From the NCBI RefSeq assembly GCF_002013895.1, contig NZ_MAFQ01000003.1, positions 360,034 through 424,033 on the forward strand: 64,000 nt of DNA, given 5' to 3'. This document shows, one piece after another, positions 44,837-54,027 of this stretch (position 1 is its first letter; the number at the start of each line of letters is the position of its first letter). The notes beneath the pieces are model-generated. The model had not been told where the DNA came from. It saw only the letters and a list, made by a program, of their open reading frames with translations, and did no database searches. The stretch comes from Mycobacteroides franklinii (GTDB lineage Bacteria; Actinomycetota; Actinomycetes; Mycobacteriales; Mycobacteriaceae). Position numbers and translations under genes: made by a program.

Positions 44837-45549
44837 TCCGGGAACCCGTCCAGGACCGCCCTGCTGCTCGACAGGCCTAGCCGCGTCGCACCGGCCTCGA
44901 TCATGGACGCCGCGTCCTGTGCGGTCCGGATTCCGCCGCTCGCCTTGACCTGAAGCCGATCCCCCACGGTCTCGGCCATGATCCGCACCGCCTCGACCGT
45001 CGCTCCCCCTGACGGGTGAAATCCGGTGGAGGTCTTCACGAAATCGGCCCCGGCGACCTCGCTGGCGCGGCAGGCCGCACGAACCGCATCGGCACCGGCG
45101 CGCTCCAGCAGTGCCGCGGACTCGATGATGACCTTGAGGGTCGCCGTCGGGGCCGCCCGCCGGACCGCCTCGATATCGGCCTGCACCGCCGCGAAATCGC
45201 CGGCCACTGCGGCACCCACGTCGATCACCATGTCGATCTCGGCTGCGCCCGCTGCCACCGCCAGTGCCGCCTCATGCGCCTTGATGGACGAAAGGTGCTT
45301 GCCCGAGGGGAATCCCACCACTGCCGCGACGATGAGCCCGTTGGCATCCTTGGGTACGTCCAACGGCAGCATCGAGGGTGACACGCACACCGCCAGCACC
45401 CCGAGATCCACCGCCTCCGCGATGAGTGCCTGCACGTCCTGCGGTGTCGCTTCGGGCTTGAGCAGCGTGTGGTCGATGAGCGCGGCTACCTCCGCACGTG
45501 TGGGCCAAACCGCGCTTGTGCCTGCCGAATCCGTCACGGGCTGCGTCAT
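44833..45549 (-). CDS. deoC: Deoxyribose-phosphate aldolase
   Basis: 238 residues from the ATG at 45549. [10 protein letters not shown] at the start, [35 protein letters not shown] (Schiff-base Lys) and VKASGGIRT are diagnostic for DeoC. It splits deoxyribose-5-phosphate into acetaldehyde and glyceraldehyde-3-phosphate. It is divergent from the ICL/PEPM gene with only 19 bases between the two starts. Confidence 0.96.
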   Translation of the reverse strand: MTQPVTDSAGTSAVWPTRAEVAALIDHTLLKPEATPQDVQALIAEAVDLGVLAVCVSPSMLPLDVPKDANGLIVAAVVGFPSGKHLSSIKAHEAALAVAAGAAEIDMVIDVGAAVAGDFAAVQADIEAVRRAAPTATLKVIIESAALLERAGADAVRAACRASEVAGADFVKTSTGFHPSGGATVEAVRIMAETVGDRLQVKASGGIRTAQDAASMIEAGATRLGLSSSRAVLDGFPD

Positions 45550-45555
45550 AAGGGC

Positions 45556-45561
45556 TAGCGT
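45556..45561 (+). promoter_or_regulatory. -10 element for the ICL/PEPM gene
   Basis: TAGCGT (TANNNT), 7 nt before the ATG at 45569. It lies within a GCTAGC palindrome in the 19-base gap shared with deoC, so the two promoters must overlap. Confidence 0.4.
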
Positions 45562-45568
45562 CGCACAC

Positions 45569-46393
45569 ATGACCTCGCAACATGACCGTGCGGTCGCGTT
45601 CGCGGCCCTCCATCAGTCCGGAACGTTTGTGGTTCCCAATCCCTGGGATGCCGGGACCGCCCGCATTCTCACCGGCTACGGCTTCCCGGCACTGGCCACC
45701 ACCAGCGCCGGCCTGGCCTTTGCGCTGGGGCGACGTGACGGCGCCAATCTGGTCAGCCCGGCCGAGACGCTGGCCAACGCTTCCCACATCGCGGCGGCCA
45801 CGCATCTACCCGTGTCGGCCGACTTGGAGAACGGTGGCCCCTCCATCGGAGACATCGCGATGACCATCCGGGAGGCAGCCGCTTCGGGGCTTGTCGGTGG
45901 GTCGATCGAGGATGCCACCGGGCTACCCGATGCCCCGATCTTCTCGCTGGCCGAGGCGGTGGACCGCATCACCGCCGCGGTGCATACGGCACGCGATCTG
46001 CCGTTTCCGTTCACGTTGACGGCGCGCGCCGAGAATTTTCTGTACGGCAGACCGGACCTGGCAGACACCATCACCCGGCTCAACGCGTATGCGGAGGCCG
46101 GTGCGGACGTGGTGTATGCCCCGGGCCTGCCCGATGCTGCGGCCGTGCGCACGGTCTGTGCGGCGGTGGATCGCCCGGTCAATCTGCTCGCCGCAGGGTT
46201 CGTGCTGAATCACTCGGTCGAAGAGATCGCGCAGTGGGGCGTGCGGCGTATCAGTCTGGGTTCCGCGATGGCACGCGCGGCGCTGGGGGCATTCGTTGAG
46301 GGCGCGCGGGAGATTGCACAACGCGGCATGTTCGGATTCGCATTGCGCGCCATCCCCTATGGGGAGGCAAATGCACTGTTCCCGTGTGGCTAG
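45569..46393 (+). CDS. Isocitrate lyase/PEP-mutase superfamily protein
   Basis: 274 residues. [20 protein letters not shown] near the start, [10 protein letters not shown] (Mg-binding Asp/Glu), ARAENFLYG and a C-terminal [13 protein letters not shown] match the small ICL/PEPM enzymes often called carboxyvinyl-phosphonate mutase-like or oxaloacetate hydrolase-like. The KKCGH motif of true isocitrate lyase is absent, so the reaction is unknown. It ends overlapping the rpf gene by 4 bases. Confidence 0.85.
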   Translation: MTSQHDRAVAFAALHQSGTFVVPNPWDAGTARILTGYGFPALATTSAGLAFALGRRDGANLVSPAETLANASHIAAATHLPVSADLENGGPSIGDIAMTIREAAASGLVGGSIEDATGLPDAPIFSLAEAVDRITAAVHTARDLPFPFTLTARAENFLYGRPDLADTITRLNAYAEAGADVVYAPGLPDAAAVRTVCAAVDRPVNLLAAGFVLNHSVEEIAQWGVRRISLGSAMARAALGAFVEGAREIAQRGMFGFALRAIPYGEANALFPCG

Positions 46394-46842
46394 CCGGCGG
46401 GGGGTATCAGACCGACAACGCCGTTGCACATCTGACGGAAGTTGACGATCCCGAAGATGCTGCCGCCGGGGACGAACTGGCATCCCGAACCTCCACCGGC
46501 ACCGCCGCCACCACATTTCGGCCACGCACCGGGGCCCTGAGTTCTGAGCACATCTTCGGCAACTGCGATCTGTTGTTCACGGCTGGCTTCGGCGGGATTC
46601 CCCACTCCACCGTGCGAGGCCCATGTCGACGGTTTGAATTGCAGGCCGCCGTAGAAACCGTTTCCGGTATTTGCCGACCAGTTTCCACCGGATTCGCATT
46701 CGGCGACCGCATCCCAATTCATGGAGTCGGCCGACGCGACGCTCGCGGTCATGGACAACGACATCACGAACAGCACATTGAAGATCAGACACACCGCACG
46801 CCTGTCGCGCACCCACCGTGCCCGGTCCATGACGACCTTCAT
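46390..46842 (-). CDS. Resuscitation-promoting factor (secreted muralytic enzyme)
   Basis: 150 residues. A signal peptide (hydrophobic ~17-32, cleavage near VASA-DS) precedes the Rpf domain: [20 protein letters not shown] with the catalytic Glu, then [18 protein letters not shown]. Rpf proteins are lysozyme-like glycosidases that cut peptidoglycan and promote exit from dormancy. A Gly-rich linker and a Cys-containing tail of ~40 residues follow the domain. A second ATG at codon 5 is possible. Confidence 0.93.
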   Translation of the reverse strand: MKVVMDRARWVRDRRAVCLIFNVLFVMSLSMTASVASADSMNWDAVAECESGGNWSANTGNGFYGGLQFKPSTWASHGGVGNPAEASREQQIAVAEDVLRTQGPGAWPKCGGGGAGGGSGCQFVPGGSIFGIVNFRQMCNGVVGLIPPAG

Positions 46843-47198
46843 GTCACTGCACCCCGATCCTCTATCTCCCGGCGAGATCGTGCGATGGGTGATGAACCAC
46901 CTGCCACGCCGGTCGTGATCAGATTGTGATCACTGTTGTAATCGTTACTCACGAGGTGTGCGTTACGCAAGCGGAGAATGGTAAGAAAAGTTGCCATTGG
47001 GCTACCTGAGGCTTTAGTGATTTCTTACTTCCACCTATAACACCGAGATAAACCGGTGGTCTCGGCGGAATTACACGATTGTAATTCGAGGGCGAAATTG
47101 ATTCATGTCACAGCGCAATTTGCCGGCCGATACGCGAGATGCCGCGGATCGTCACTCACATCCGGGAATGCCGCCCCGAAGCCGGATAGATCGGCTCC
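46843..47198. promoter_or_regulatory. Long rpf upstream region with an inverted repeat
   Basis: 356 bases without a gene and A/T-richer than the rest. A perfect dyad GTGATCA-GATTG-TGATCAC is at 46915-46933, about 73-91 bases before the rpf ATG. The spacing is not that of the CRP consensus (GTGA-N8-TCAC). Short stems such as GAATTACA-N2-CGTGTAATTC occur near 47069-47088. Such leaders in mycobacteria often carry rpf control elements, but no known riboswitch is recognised here. Confidence 0.45.
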
Positions 47199-47588
47199 CT
47201 AGACCTCGGGACCGCCCGGGTTGCACCGCGAGGCCGCCATCAGCCCCTCGTCCACCTGCGGCCGCCACGGCTCCAGATTCCAGCTGGGCTTGTCGGGGAT
47301 GAACACCCGCCCGTACCAATGGCAATCGAACTGCATCCGCATGCCCGGCGTCTGCGCATCGGGAGCCAGCGCGACGACCTCGACCCAGGCGACATCCGCC
47401 CCGTCGGGCTTGTCATAGGTGCGCCCCAGCACCGTCGGATAGATCCGCAGTGTCCGCCCCAAAGATGTTGCGCCCCATGACACATGGTCAATAAGGACGG
47501 GCCCCACGGCTGCCGCGGGCGCCGTATTCATCACCAGCAGCGCGGCCATCGAGCCGATCAGCGCCACGACTCGGTGCAATAGTGTCAA
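47199..47588 (-). CDS. Secreted DUF2599 protein, Rv0477 homologue
   Basis: 129 residues if the TTG at 47588 is used (GAAGAG 4 bases upstream), giving a signal peptide with HRVVALIGSMAALLVMNTA and cleavage after APAAA. The mature part shares with Rv0477 the motifs RIYPTVLGRT, GMRMQFDCHW, KPSWNLEPWRP and CNPGGPE. A GTG at 47567 is an alternative start. Function unknown; secreted. It follows the Rv0476 homologue on the same strand by 22 bases. Confidence 0.8.
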   Translation of the reverse strand: MTLLHRVVALIGSMAALLVMNTAPAAAVGPVLIDHVSWGATSLGRTLRIYPTVLGRTYDKPDGADVAWVEVVALAPDAQTPGMRMQFDCHWYGRVFIPDKPSWNLEPWRPQVDEGLMAASRCNPGGPEV

Positions 47589-47610
47589 CGCTCTTCGCGC
47601 ACGAGGCTCA

Positions 47611-47889
47611 TCATCGCGACTTACCCTGCACCTCGAGCACGCGCGGACGAACGTCGACGAAGTACACCCCGGCCGCGACCGCGGCAATTCCCGCCGTCAT
47701 CAGCTCCAACCCCGGAATCAGGGTGAGCACGGCAGCTCCGGCGAGAATGACTACCCACGTGGTCTTGGTCTGCTTCTCCGCCGCCACAAACGCATCCGCC
47801 GGCTGGATCGCAGCATGAACCAGCGCAACGATCGCCGCGATCAGGGCGATGAGCGAGAGCAGCGCGAAGACATGAAAAGAAAAGGCCAC
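47611..47889 (-). CDS. Small membrane protein, Rv0476 homologue
   Basis: 92 residues with two hydrophobic segments (about 8-25 and 46-68), an intervening VHAAIQPADAFVAAEKQTK loop and the C-terminal signature YFVDVRPRVLEVQGKSR shared with Rv0476. Function unknown. The only usable start is the GTG at 47889, which lies inside the hairpin that follows hbhA. Confidence 0.85.
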   Translation of the reverse strand: MAFSFHVFALLSLIALIAAIVALVHAAIQPADAFVAAEKQTKTTWVVILAGAAVLTLIPGLELMTAGIAAVAAGVYFVDVRPRVLEVQGKSR

Positions 47890-47920
47890 CCGATCAGCCT
47901 ACGTGGCTGATCGGGTGGCC
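47884..47920 (-). terminator. Intrinsic terminator after hbhA that contains the next gene's start codon
   Basis: Perfect 16-bp arms (47884-47899, 47905-47920) with a 5-base loop; on the minus strand the T-rich TTTTCTTTTC follows. The GTG of the Rv0476 homologue lies in the distal arm. Confidence 0.82.
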
Positions 47921-47937
47921 GTCAGAGCTGGAACTGC

Positions 47938-48594
47938 CTACTTCTGGGTGACGGTGCGGGTCGCGGCCGCCTTCTTGGCCGGAGCCTTCTTGGCCGGAGC
48001 GGCCTTCTTGGCCGGAGCCTTGGCCGGGGCTGCGGCCTTCTTGGCGGGCGCGGCCTTCTTGGCCGGAGCAGCCTTCTTCGCGGGGGCCTTCGCGGCCGGA
48101 GCGGCCTTGCCCGACAGGTCGATGCCCACCAGCTTGGCGGCACGCTCGCCGACGGCGCGAGTCTGGCTCGCCACGGTGCCCAGCGCCTGCTCGGTCAGCT
48201 CGGCGTAGTTGCCGACCAGACCCTCGGCGCGGGTCACGTTCTCCTCGATACCGGGGGTGCTGCGGATGCGCTCAATGGCCTCTTCGCCACGCTCGGCCAG
48301 GTTGTTGTAGATGTCGGTGGCCACCTGCAGGTAGGCCTCGGCCACCTTGCGCAGCTCCTCCGGGGTGAACCGGTCGCGCAGCTCGTTGACGTCCGTCGGC
48401 AGCTCGGCCGAAAGCTCACGCAGCCGGTCACGGGTCTCGTCCACGCGCGCACCGGCCTCAGAGGCGGCCTCCTCGGCGCGCTCGCGCAGCTTGACGACGA
48501 CATCGGCAACTGCGGCCAAGGCCAGGTCACCGGCGCCGACGGCTACGTAGAACGGGGTTTTCAGGTCGTCGAACGAGGCGTTCTTCTTGGTCAT
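47938..48594 (-). CDS. hbhA: Heparin-binding hemagglutinin
   Basis: 218 residues. An N-terminal coiled-coil region (to about residue 160), including [18 protein letters not shown] and [18 protein letters not shown], is followed by the Lys/Ala/Pro-rich C-terminal domain with repeated PAKKAA units, the heparin-binding part. HbhA is a surface adhesin for epithelial cells and also binds lipid bodies. The XRE gene upstream and the Rv0476-Rv0477 genes downstream match M. tuberculosis order. Confidence 0.96.
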   Translation of the reverse strand: MTKKNASFDDLKTPFYVAVGAGDLALAAVADVVVKLRERAEEAASEAGARVDETRDRLRELSAELPTDVNELRDRFTPEELRKVAEAYLQVATDIYNNLAERGEEAIERIRSTPGIEENVTRAEGLVGNYAELTEQALGTVASQTRAVGERAAKLVGIDLSGKAAPAAKAPAKKAAPAKKAAPAKKAAAPAKAPAKKAAPAKKAPAKKAAATRTVTQK

Positions 48595-48626
48595 GCCAGA
48601 TTCCTTTCGGGGATGGGGAAAGTTAT

Positions 48627-49043
48627 TCAGTTGTCGCCAGAAGATTCGGGGTCGGACTCAGCCACGTCCGACTGGGCTTCGGCATTTTGCTGGACGAACG
48701 AGCTGTATACGTCCAACAACACTTGCTTCTGCCGCTCTGTGATGACGGTATCGGCAATGATGGCGTCCCGCACCGGGCTGGCATCACTACGATCCAAAAT
48801 GCCGGCACGCACGTACAACACCTCCGCCGAAACCCTTAGCGCCTTTGCAATTTGATTGAGAACCTCCGCCGACGGACGGCGCAGTCCGCGTTCGATCTGG
48901 CTGAGGTACGGGTTGCTTACTCCGGCCTTCTCGGCCAACTGACGCACGGAGACCTGGGCGGCCTCACGCTGGGCCCGAATAAAGCCTCCGATATCGGAAG
49001 CGGCGTTGCTCACAGCGGTGGCGAGGTCTGATTCCTGCGACAT
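48627..49043 (-). CDS. XRE-family transcriptional regulator, Rv0474 homologue
   Basis: 138 residues from the ATG at 49043 (a GTG three codons upstream is possible). The helix-turn-helix [20 protein letters not shown] (about residues 32-51), with [19 protein letters not shown] after it, is a typical Cro/C1 domain. A helical C-terminal part with an acidic tail ([10 protein letters not shown]) follows. It is upstream of hbhA on the same strand and probably autoregulated through the dyad in front of it. Confidence 0.9.
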   Translation of the reverse strand: MSQESDLATAVSNAASDIGGFIRAQREAAQVSVRQLAEKAGVSNPYLSQIERGLRRPSAEVLNQIAKALRVSAEVLYVRAGILDRSDASPVRDAIIADTVITERQKQVLLDVYSSFVQQNAEAQSDVAESDPESSGDN

Positions 49044-49060
49044 AAGAACCACGGTAAGCC

Positions 49061-49088
49061 AGTAGTGCTAGCTATTGCAAGCACTACT
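49061..49088. promoter_or_regulatory. Dyad upstream of the XRE regulator
   Basis: Perfect 9-bp arms AGTAGTGCT/AGCACTACT are separated by 10 bases; an overlapping ATTGC/GCAAT dyad spans 49074-49097. It is a likely operator for the XRE regulator. Confidence 0.5.
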
Positions 49089-49143
49089 GTTAGCAATGTG
49101 TTCCACGTCACTCTCGCGCGGGAATAGCCGGGTCAGGGCCTTT

Positions 49144-50487
49144 TTAGAAGAGCAGCTGCGCGACGGTGTAGATCACCAGACCTGCCAGCGAACCCACCAC
49201 CGTGCCGTTGATACGAATGAATTGCAGGTCACGGCCGACATGCAGCTCGATCCGGCGACTGGCCTCGTCGGCGTCCCAACGCTCGATGGTCTCGGTGATA
49301 ACTGCTGTGATTTCTGCGCCGTACTGATCGACGAGATGACGCGCGGCGCGCTCTATCCAACCGTCCACCTTGTCGCGCACGGTGGCGTCATCGCGCAGCG
49401 TCTCCCCGATCCGCACGACGGTGTCGGCGATCCGCGTACGTAGCTCGCTCGACGGATCGTCCACTGATTCGGTGATCATCTTCTTCGCCGCCGACCACGC
49501 CGTGGCCGCTGCGTTCTGCACTTCCTCGCGCGCCATCAAGCGGGCCTTGACCGCTTCGGCTTTAGCGATGGTCAGATCGTCGTGCTGCAGATCATCGGCG
49601 AACTCGTAGAGCAGCCGGTTCACGGATTGCCGCAGATCATGGTCGGGATTGCGGCGCACCTTGTCGGTGAAATCCACCAACTCGCGATAGATGCGGTCAC
49701 CGACGAAATGGTCGACGAACTTGGGTGTCCAGCTGGGTGAGTCACGCACCACCACTCGGTCAATGGTGTCGCTGGCACCCAGCGCCCATTCAAAGGCCCG
49801 GTCGCACAGCAGCTGGATCACCGGCGCATGCCGGTCCTCCTTGAGCACTGTCGACAACACCCTGCCGACCGGTGGGCCCCATTTCGGCTCGGCGATCCTG
49901 CGCACGATCACGCTGTCGATGGCTTGTTGCACGTCCTCGTCGCGCAGCATCTGTGCGCCCACCCGAAGCACCGTGGACGCCTCCGCCGCCACCCGCTCCG
50001 CATGCGACCGGTCGCTCAGCCACTTGCCCAGCCGGCCCGCGATCTGCGCATCCCGCACCTTGGCGGCGATGACGGCGGGCGACATGAAGTTCTCCCGGAC
50101 GAAGTTCCCGAGCCCCTCGCCCAGCTGATCCTTCTTACGCTTGATGATCGCTGTATGCGGAATCTTTAGCCCAAGCGGATGCCGGAACAAGGCGGTTACA
50201 GCAAACCAGTCTGCAAGCGCGCCGACCATACCCGCCTCGGCGGCCGCTCCGACATAACCTACCCAGACCGGTGCGCCGATGGACTGCCACCAACGGCATG
50301 CCAGGAACAGCACCGTGGCGCCGATCAGGAACCCTGTGGCCACGGCTTTCATTCGGCGAAGCTGCTTCCGCCGCTCCTCGTCGACGGCCGAATTGGCCAT
50401 CGCGAAGACGCCGCCGGATGCTTTCCGCGTACGCGGCTGATCGGTGTGCTTGCCTGCCACGACTCCATCATCCGCCATGGCGCGCAT
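49144..50487 (-). CDS. DUF445 membrane-associated protein, Rv0473 homologue
   Basis: 447 residues. Membrane segments near residues 46-63 and 73-95 (GYVGAAAEAGMVGALADWFA, LFRHPLGLKIPHTAII) are DUF445 hallmarks, and a short hydrophobic C-terminal segment (VGSLAGLVIYTVAQLLF) closes the protein. The long middle is helical. Function unknown. GGAGG 6 bases before the first ATG fixes the start. It is divergent from a TetR gene. Confidence 0.88.
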   Translation of the reverse strand: MRAMADDGVVAGKHTDQPRTRKASGGVFAMANSAVDEERRKQLRRMKAVATGFLIGATVLFLACRWWQSIGAPVWVGYVGAAAEAGMVGALADWFAVTALFRHPLGLKIPHTAIIKRKKDQLGEGLGNFVRENFMSPAVIAAKVRDAQIAGRLGKWLSDRSHAERVAAEASTVLRVGAQMLRDEDVQQAIDSVIVRRIAEPKWGPPVGRVLSTVLKEDRHAPVIQLLCDRAFEWALGASDTIDRVVVRDSPSWTPKFVDHFVGDRIYRELVDFTDKVRRNPDHDLRQSVNRLLYEFADDLQHDDLTIAKAEAVKARLMAREEVQNAAATAWSAAKKMITESVDDPSSELRTRIADTVVRIGETLRDDATVRDKVDGWIERAARHLVDQYGAEITAVITETIERWDADEASRRIELHVGRDLQFIRINGTVVGSLAGLVIYTVAQLLF

Positions 50488-50542
50488 TACGCACCTCCGA
50501 GGGCCCCGTCCAGTAGTATCGGTTACAGATAACTAAGGGAAT

Positions 50543-51274
50543 GTGGCGATAACCGTGGCAAGTAAAACGCAGCCTGCGGCTATCAAGACTGATGGTCGCA
50601 AGCGCCGCTGGCATAAGCACAAGGTCGAACGACGAACCGAACTCGTGGACGGCACCCTCGATGCAATCAGGCACCGGGGGCGCGATATCAGCATGGATGA
50701 GATCGCCTCTGATATCGGCGTCTCCAAGACGGTGCTCTACCGGTACTTCGTCGACAAGAACGATCTGACCACCGCCGTGATGACCCGGTTCGCACAGACC
50801 ACCCTCATCCCCAAGATGGCCATGGCGCTGTCGGCCCGCCTCGACGGCTACGACCTCACCCGGACCGCCATCAAAGTGTACGTCGAGACCGTGGCCGCCG
50901 AGCCGGAGATCTATCCCTTCGTCATGGCCAACAGCTCCACCAGCCGCAGCAAGGCGATCGCCGATTCCGAACGCATCATCGCCCGCATGCTCGCCCTGTC
51001 ACTGCGCCGCCAGATGTCCGAAGCATCCATGGACACCCACGGCGTGGAACCGTGGGCGTACATGATCGTGGGCGGCGTCCAGCTTGCTACCCACTCGTGG
51101 ATGTCGCACCCGCGGATGAGCTCCGATGAGCTCATCGACTACTTGACGATGATCTCCTGGAATGCGGTGCTAGGCATCGTGGGTGTGGGCGGCTCACGCG
51201 AGATGTTCGTCGGAATGCCGCACCCGTCGCCGGTTCCTCCCGCGCTACAAACGCGTCAGACCCACTCGGCCTGA
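50543..51274 (+). CDS. TetR-family regulator, Rv0472c-like
   Basis: 243 residues. HTH motif ISMDEIASDIGVSKTVLYRY at about residues 49-68, after a very basic N-terminal arm (KRRWHKHKVERR). The C-terminal helical domain ends in MPHPSPVPP. GTG start; another GTG follows 4 codons on. It is divergent from the DUF445 gene, as in M. tuberculosis. Ligand unknown. Confidence 0.86.
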   Translation: MAITVASKTQPAAIKTDGRKRRWHKHKVERRTELVDGTLDAIRHRGRDISMDEIASDIGVSKTVLYRYFVDKNDLTTAVMTRFAQTTLIPKMAMALSARLDGYDLTRTAIKVYVETVAAEPEIYPFVMANSSTSRSKAIADSERIIARMLALSLRRQMSEASMDTHGVEPWAYMIVGGVQLATHSWMSHPRMSSDELIDYLTMISWNAVLGIVGVGGSREMFVGMPHPSPVPPALQTRQTHSA

Positions 51275-51285
51275 CCCGACCTCAC

Positions 51286-51291
51286 TAGGGT
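51286..51291 (+). promoter_or_regulatory. -10 element for the PPK2 gene
   Basis: TAGGGT (TANNNT), 8 nt before the ATG at 51300, directly after the TetR gene stop. Confidence 0.35.
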
Positions 51292-51299
51292 CACAGAGC

Positions 51300-52139
51300 A
51301 TGACCCTCAGGATCGATACGTCCACGCTGCGCTACCGACCCGGCCTGAAATTCGCCGACGTCGATCCCCGCGCCACGCCCGGATTCGACGGATCGCGCGA
51401 GGACGGCGAAGCACTGCAGGCCGAGCTCTCCGAACGCCTGGGACTCCTACAGGAGATGCTCTATGCGAACGGGCGCAGCGGAGACCGCCGCTCCGTGCTA
51501 CTGGTGCTGCAGGGAATGGACACCTCCGGCAAGGGCGGAATAGTCAAACATGTTGTCGGACAGGTAGATCCACAGGGAATAGAGCATGCCAGCTTCGGCG
51601 TGCCCACCGAGGAGGAGCGCAAGCACCACTATCTGTGGCGCATCCGCAATGCGTTGCCCGCGGGCGGACAGCTCGGCGTCTTCGACCGTTCACACTATGA
51701 AGACGTCCTCGTGGTGCGGGTGCACAATCTGGTGGCGCCAGAGGTCTGGGGCGCACGCTACGAAGAGATCAACGCTTTCGAGAAGGAACTGACCGAGGCC
51801 GGCACCACCCTGCTCAAGGTCGCCCTGGTGGTATCGCTCGACGAGCAGAAGCAGCGCCTCGCCGAACGGCTGGACCGCCCGGACAAGTACTGGAAGTTCA
51901 ATCCCAACGACATCGACGAGCGCGCCTTCTGGCCCGCGTACCAGGACGCGTATCAGGCGGTGTTGGAAAAGACGAGCACCGACTACGCGCCGTGGCACGT
52001 CATCCCGTGTGACCGCAAGTGGTTCAGCAGGCTCGCGGTCACCGCACTTCTCGATGAAACACTGGATGGACTAAATCTGTCGTGGCCACCAGCCGATTTC
52101 GATATTGAGGAACAGAAACGCCGCCTCGCGCAAGCGTGA
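51300..52139 (+). CDS. Polyphosphate kinase 2 family protein (polyphosphate:nucleotide phosphotransferase)
   Basis: 279 residues, one PPK2 domain. The Walker A motif is QGMDTSGKGG near residue 71, followed by the lid region (RKHHYLWRI) and the Walker B region in GVFDRSHYEDVLV. C-terminal WHVIPCDRKWFSRLAV is also typical. It transfers phosphate from polyphosphate to a nucleotide; nucleotide choice cannot be told. It ends in a hairpin shared with the convergent methyltransferase gene. Confidence 0.92.
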   Translation: MTLRIDTSTLRYRPGLKFADVDPRATPGFDGSREDGEALQAELSERLGLLQEMLYANGRSGDRRSVLLVLQGMDTSGKGGIVKHVVGQVDPQGIEHASFGVPTEEERKHHYLWRIRNALPAGGQLGVFDRSHYEDVLVVRVHNLVAPEVWGARYEEINAFEKELTEAGTTLLKVALVVSLDEQKQRLAERLDRPDKYWKFNPNDIDERAFWPAYQDAYQAVLEKTSTDYAPWHVIPCDRKWFSRLAVTALLDETLDGLNLSWPPADFDIEEQKRRLAQA

Positions 52140-52148
52140 GACGGCGTT
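52117..52148. terminator. Hairpin between convergent PPK2 and methyltransferase genes
   Basis: AACGCCG/CGGCGTT outer arms and CTCGCG/CGTGAG inner arms close a CAAG tetraloop. The PPK2 stop codon is inside the stem. It can serve both strands. Confidence 0.6.
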
Positions 52149-52164
52149 GACCTGTTAAGTCTCG

Positions 52165-53034
<870 letters not shown>

Positions 53035-53107
53035 TTATTGGAGCACCTAATTCCCATCAACATCGGCTACCTTGCACTGGACGGCACCCTAGCACGGCGT
53101 GCTGTGT

Positions 53108-53767
53108 CTACCTCTTAGGAATGGCTACCAGCCACTCCAGCTGCCCCAATAGCACCCTGGCAGCCCCCTCGATCTCTCCAGCATCCCCGGTGACCCCCAC
53201 GACGCGCAAGGTGGCGTCGGCCAGCGCCTCCGGCGCTATCGAATCCCCGTCCGCACGCAGCATAATCACCGACTCCACGAGCCGGAAGGGCAAGCGCTCC
53301 ACCCCGTCGCGGACCATGTCAGCGCGGCAGGCAGCAGCCGCCAGATCCTGATAGTGCATGCGCAGCTGGTCACGCTTGCGCCGGAACACCAAGAACCGAT
53401 CCGCGCGTAGATCCGGCAATAGATAGAGAGCACCCAGGTTCCATCGACTCGCGGCGAGCTGAGCGGCGTCGGCGAGCGCCAGGGCGTACAGGCGTACCAC
53501 CGGCGGCTCGGATCGATCGGCGATCAGGGCCGCGTAGTGCAGCGGCTGGTCGATGGTCATCGCCAGCAGCGCATCGAGGATGTCGTCCTTGGTCTTGAAG
53601 TGGTAATACAGCGAGGCCTGCTGGATACCCACCGACTCGGCGATGCGGCGGGTGGTGGTTGCGGCGAACCCATCGGTGGTGAACAGCTCGGCCGAGGCAT
53701 CGAGGATCTCGTCGCGAGTGGTGTTCCCCTCACGAATGGGACTGATACGCCGCGGTCGCCCTGACAT
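53108..53767 (-). CDS. TetR-family regulator
   Basis: 219 residues. HTH motif TTTRRIAESVGIQQASLYYH at about residues 37-56, with FKTKDDILDALL after it. The ligand domain has RWNLGALYLLPDLRADRF. It is divergent from the permease/DUF1989 operon with a 260-base gap, so it is the likely regulator of that operon; it also precedes the mycolic-acid methyltransferase by 73 bases on the same strand. Confidence 0.86.
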   Translation of the reverse strand: MSGRPRRISPIREGNTTRDEILDASAELFTTDGFAATTTRRIAESVGIQQASLYYHFKTKDDILDALLAMTIDQPLHYAALIADRSEPPVVRLYALALADAAQLAASRWNLGALYLLPDLRADRFLVFRRKRDQLRMHYQDLAAAACRADMVRDGVERLPFRLVESVIMLRADGDSIAPEALADATLRVVGVTGDAGEIEGAARVLLGQLEWLVAIPKR

Positions 53768-53954
53768 TGTGCCGACCCTTCCATGTATTCCTCGGCAACG
53801 TCCCTATGCCACTACTTGGTGAGCGTTTCGTCATCGCTCCGACATCTGCGCAACGACAATGTTACACCGCACACCAGTTCCGAAACGGCACTGTCACCCA
53901 CACGTACCGGTCGCCCGTCAAACTTATTTACCTATCGCCTGACAGATATTTCTC

Positions 53955-53975
53955 CCCACATAGAAGTGGGTTTTT
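53955..53975 (+). terminator. Intrinsic terminator in the leader of the permease operon
   Basis: CCCAC-ATAGAA-GTGGG followed by TTTTT, 53 bases before the permease ATG and on the same strand. A second small stem GGGCA/TGCCC follows at 53987-54006. A terminator placed before the first gene suggests attenuation or a riboswitch. The guanidine-I, -II and -III consensus motifs are not recognised in the sequence before it. Confidence 0.6.
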
Positions 53976-54027
53976 GACGACACACAGGGCACAGAAGGCG
54001 TTGCCCGAGGACCTATCTGGAGTGCCC

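Noticed and set aside
46915..46933. CRP-type site before rpf
   Set aside because: The half sites are GTGA and TCAC but 11 bases apart, not 8 as in the CRP consensus.
47938..48120. CRISPR-like or minisatellite array in hbhA
   Set aside because: The repeats are short, in frame and encode the PAKKAA heparin-binding tail; there are no spacers. No CRISPR array was seen elsewhere in the window.
47903..48208. Plus-strand frame encoding an Ala/Gly/Phe-rich hydrophobic repeat protein
   Set aside because: It is the antisense of the Lys/Ala/Pro repeats of hbhA; the pattern follows from the opposite strand and there is no ribosome binding site.
53768..54027. Known guanidine riboswitch (types I, II, III) before the permease
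   Set aside because: The conserved blocks of these classes are not found by eye; only an unassigned terminator is reported.
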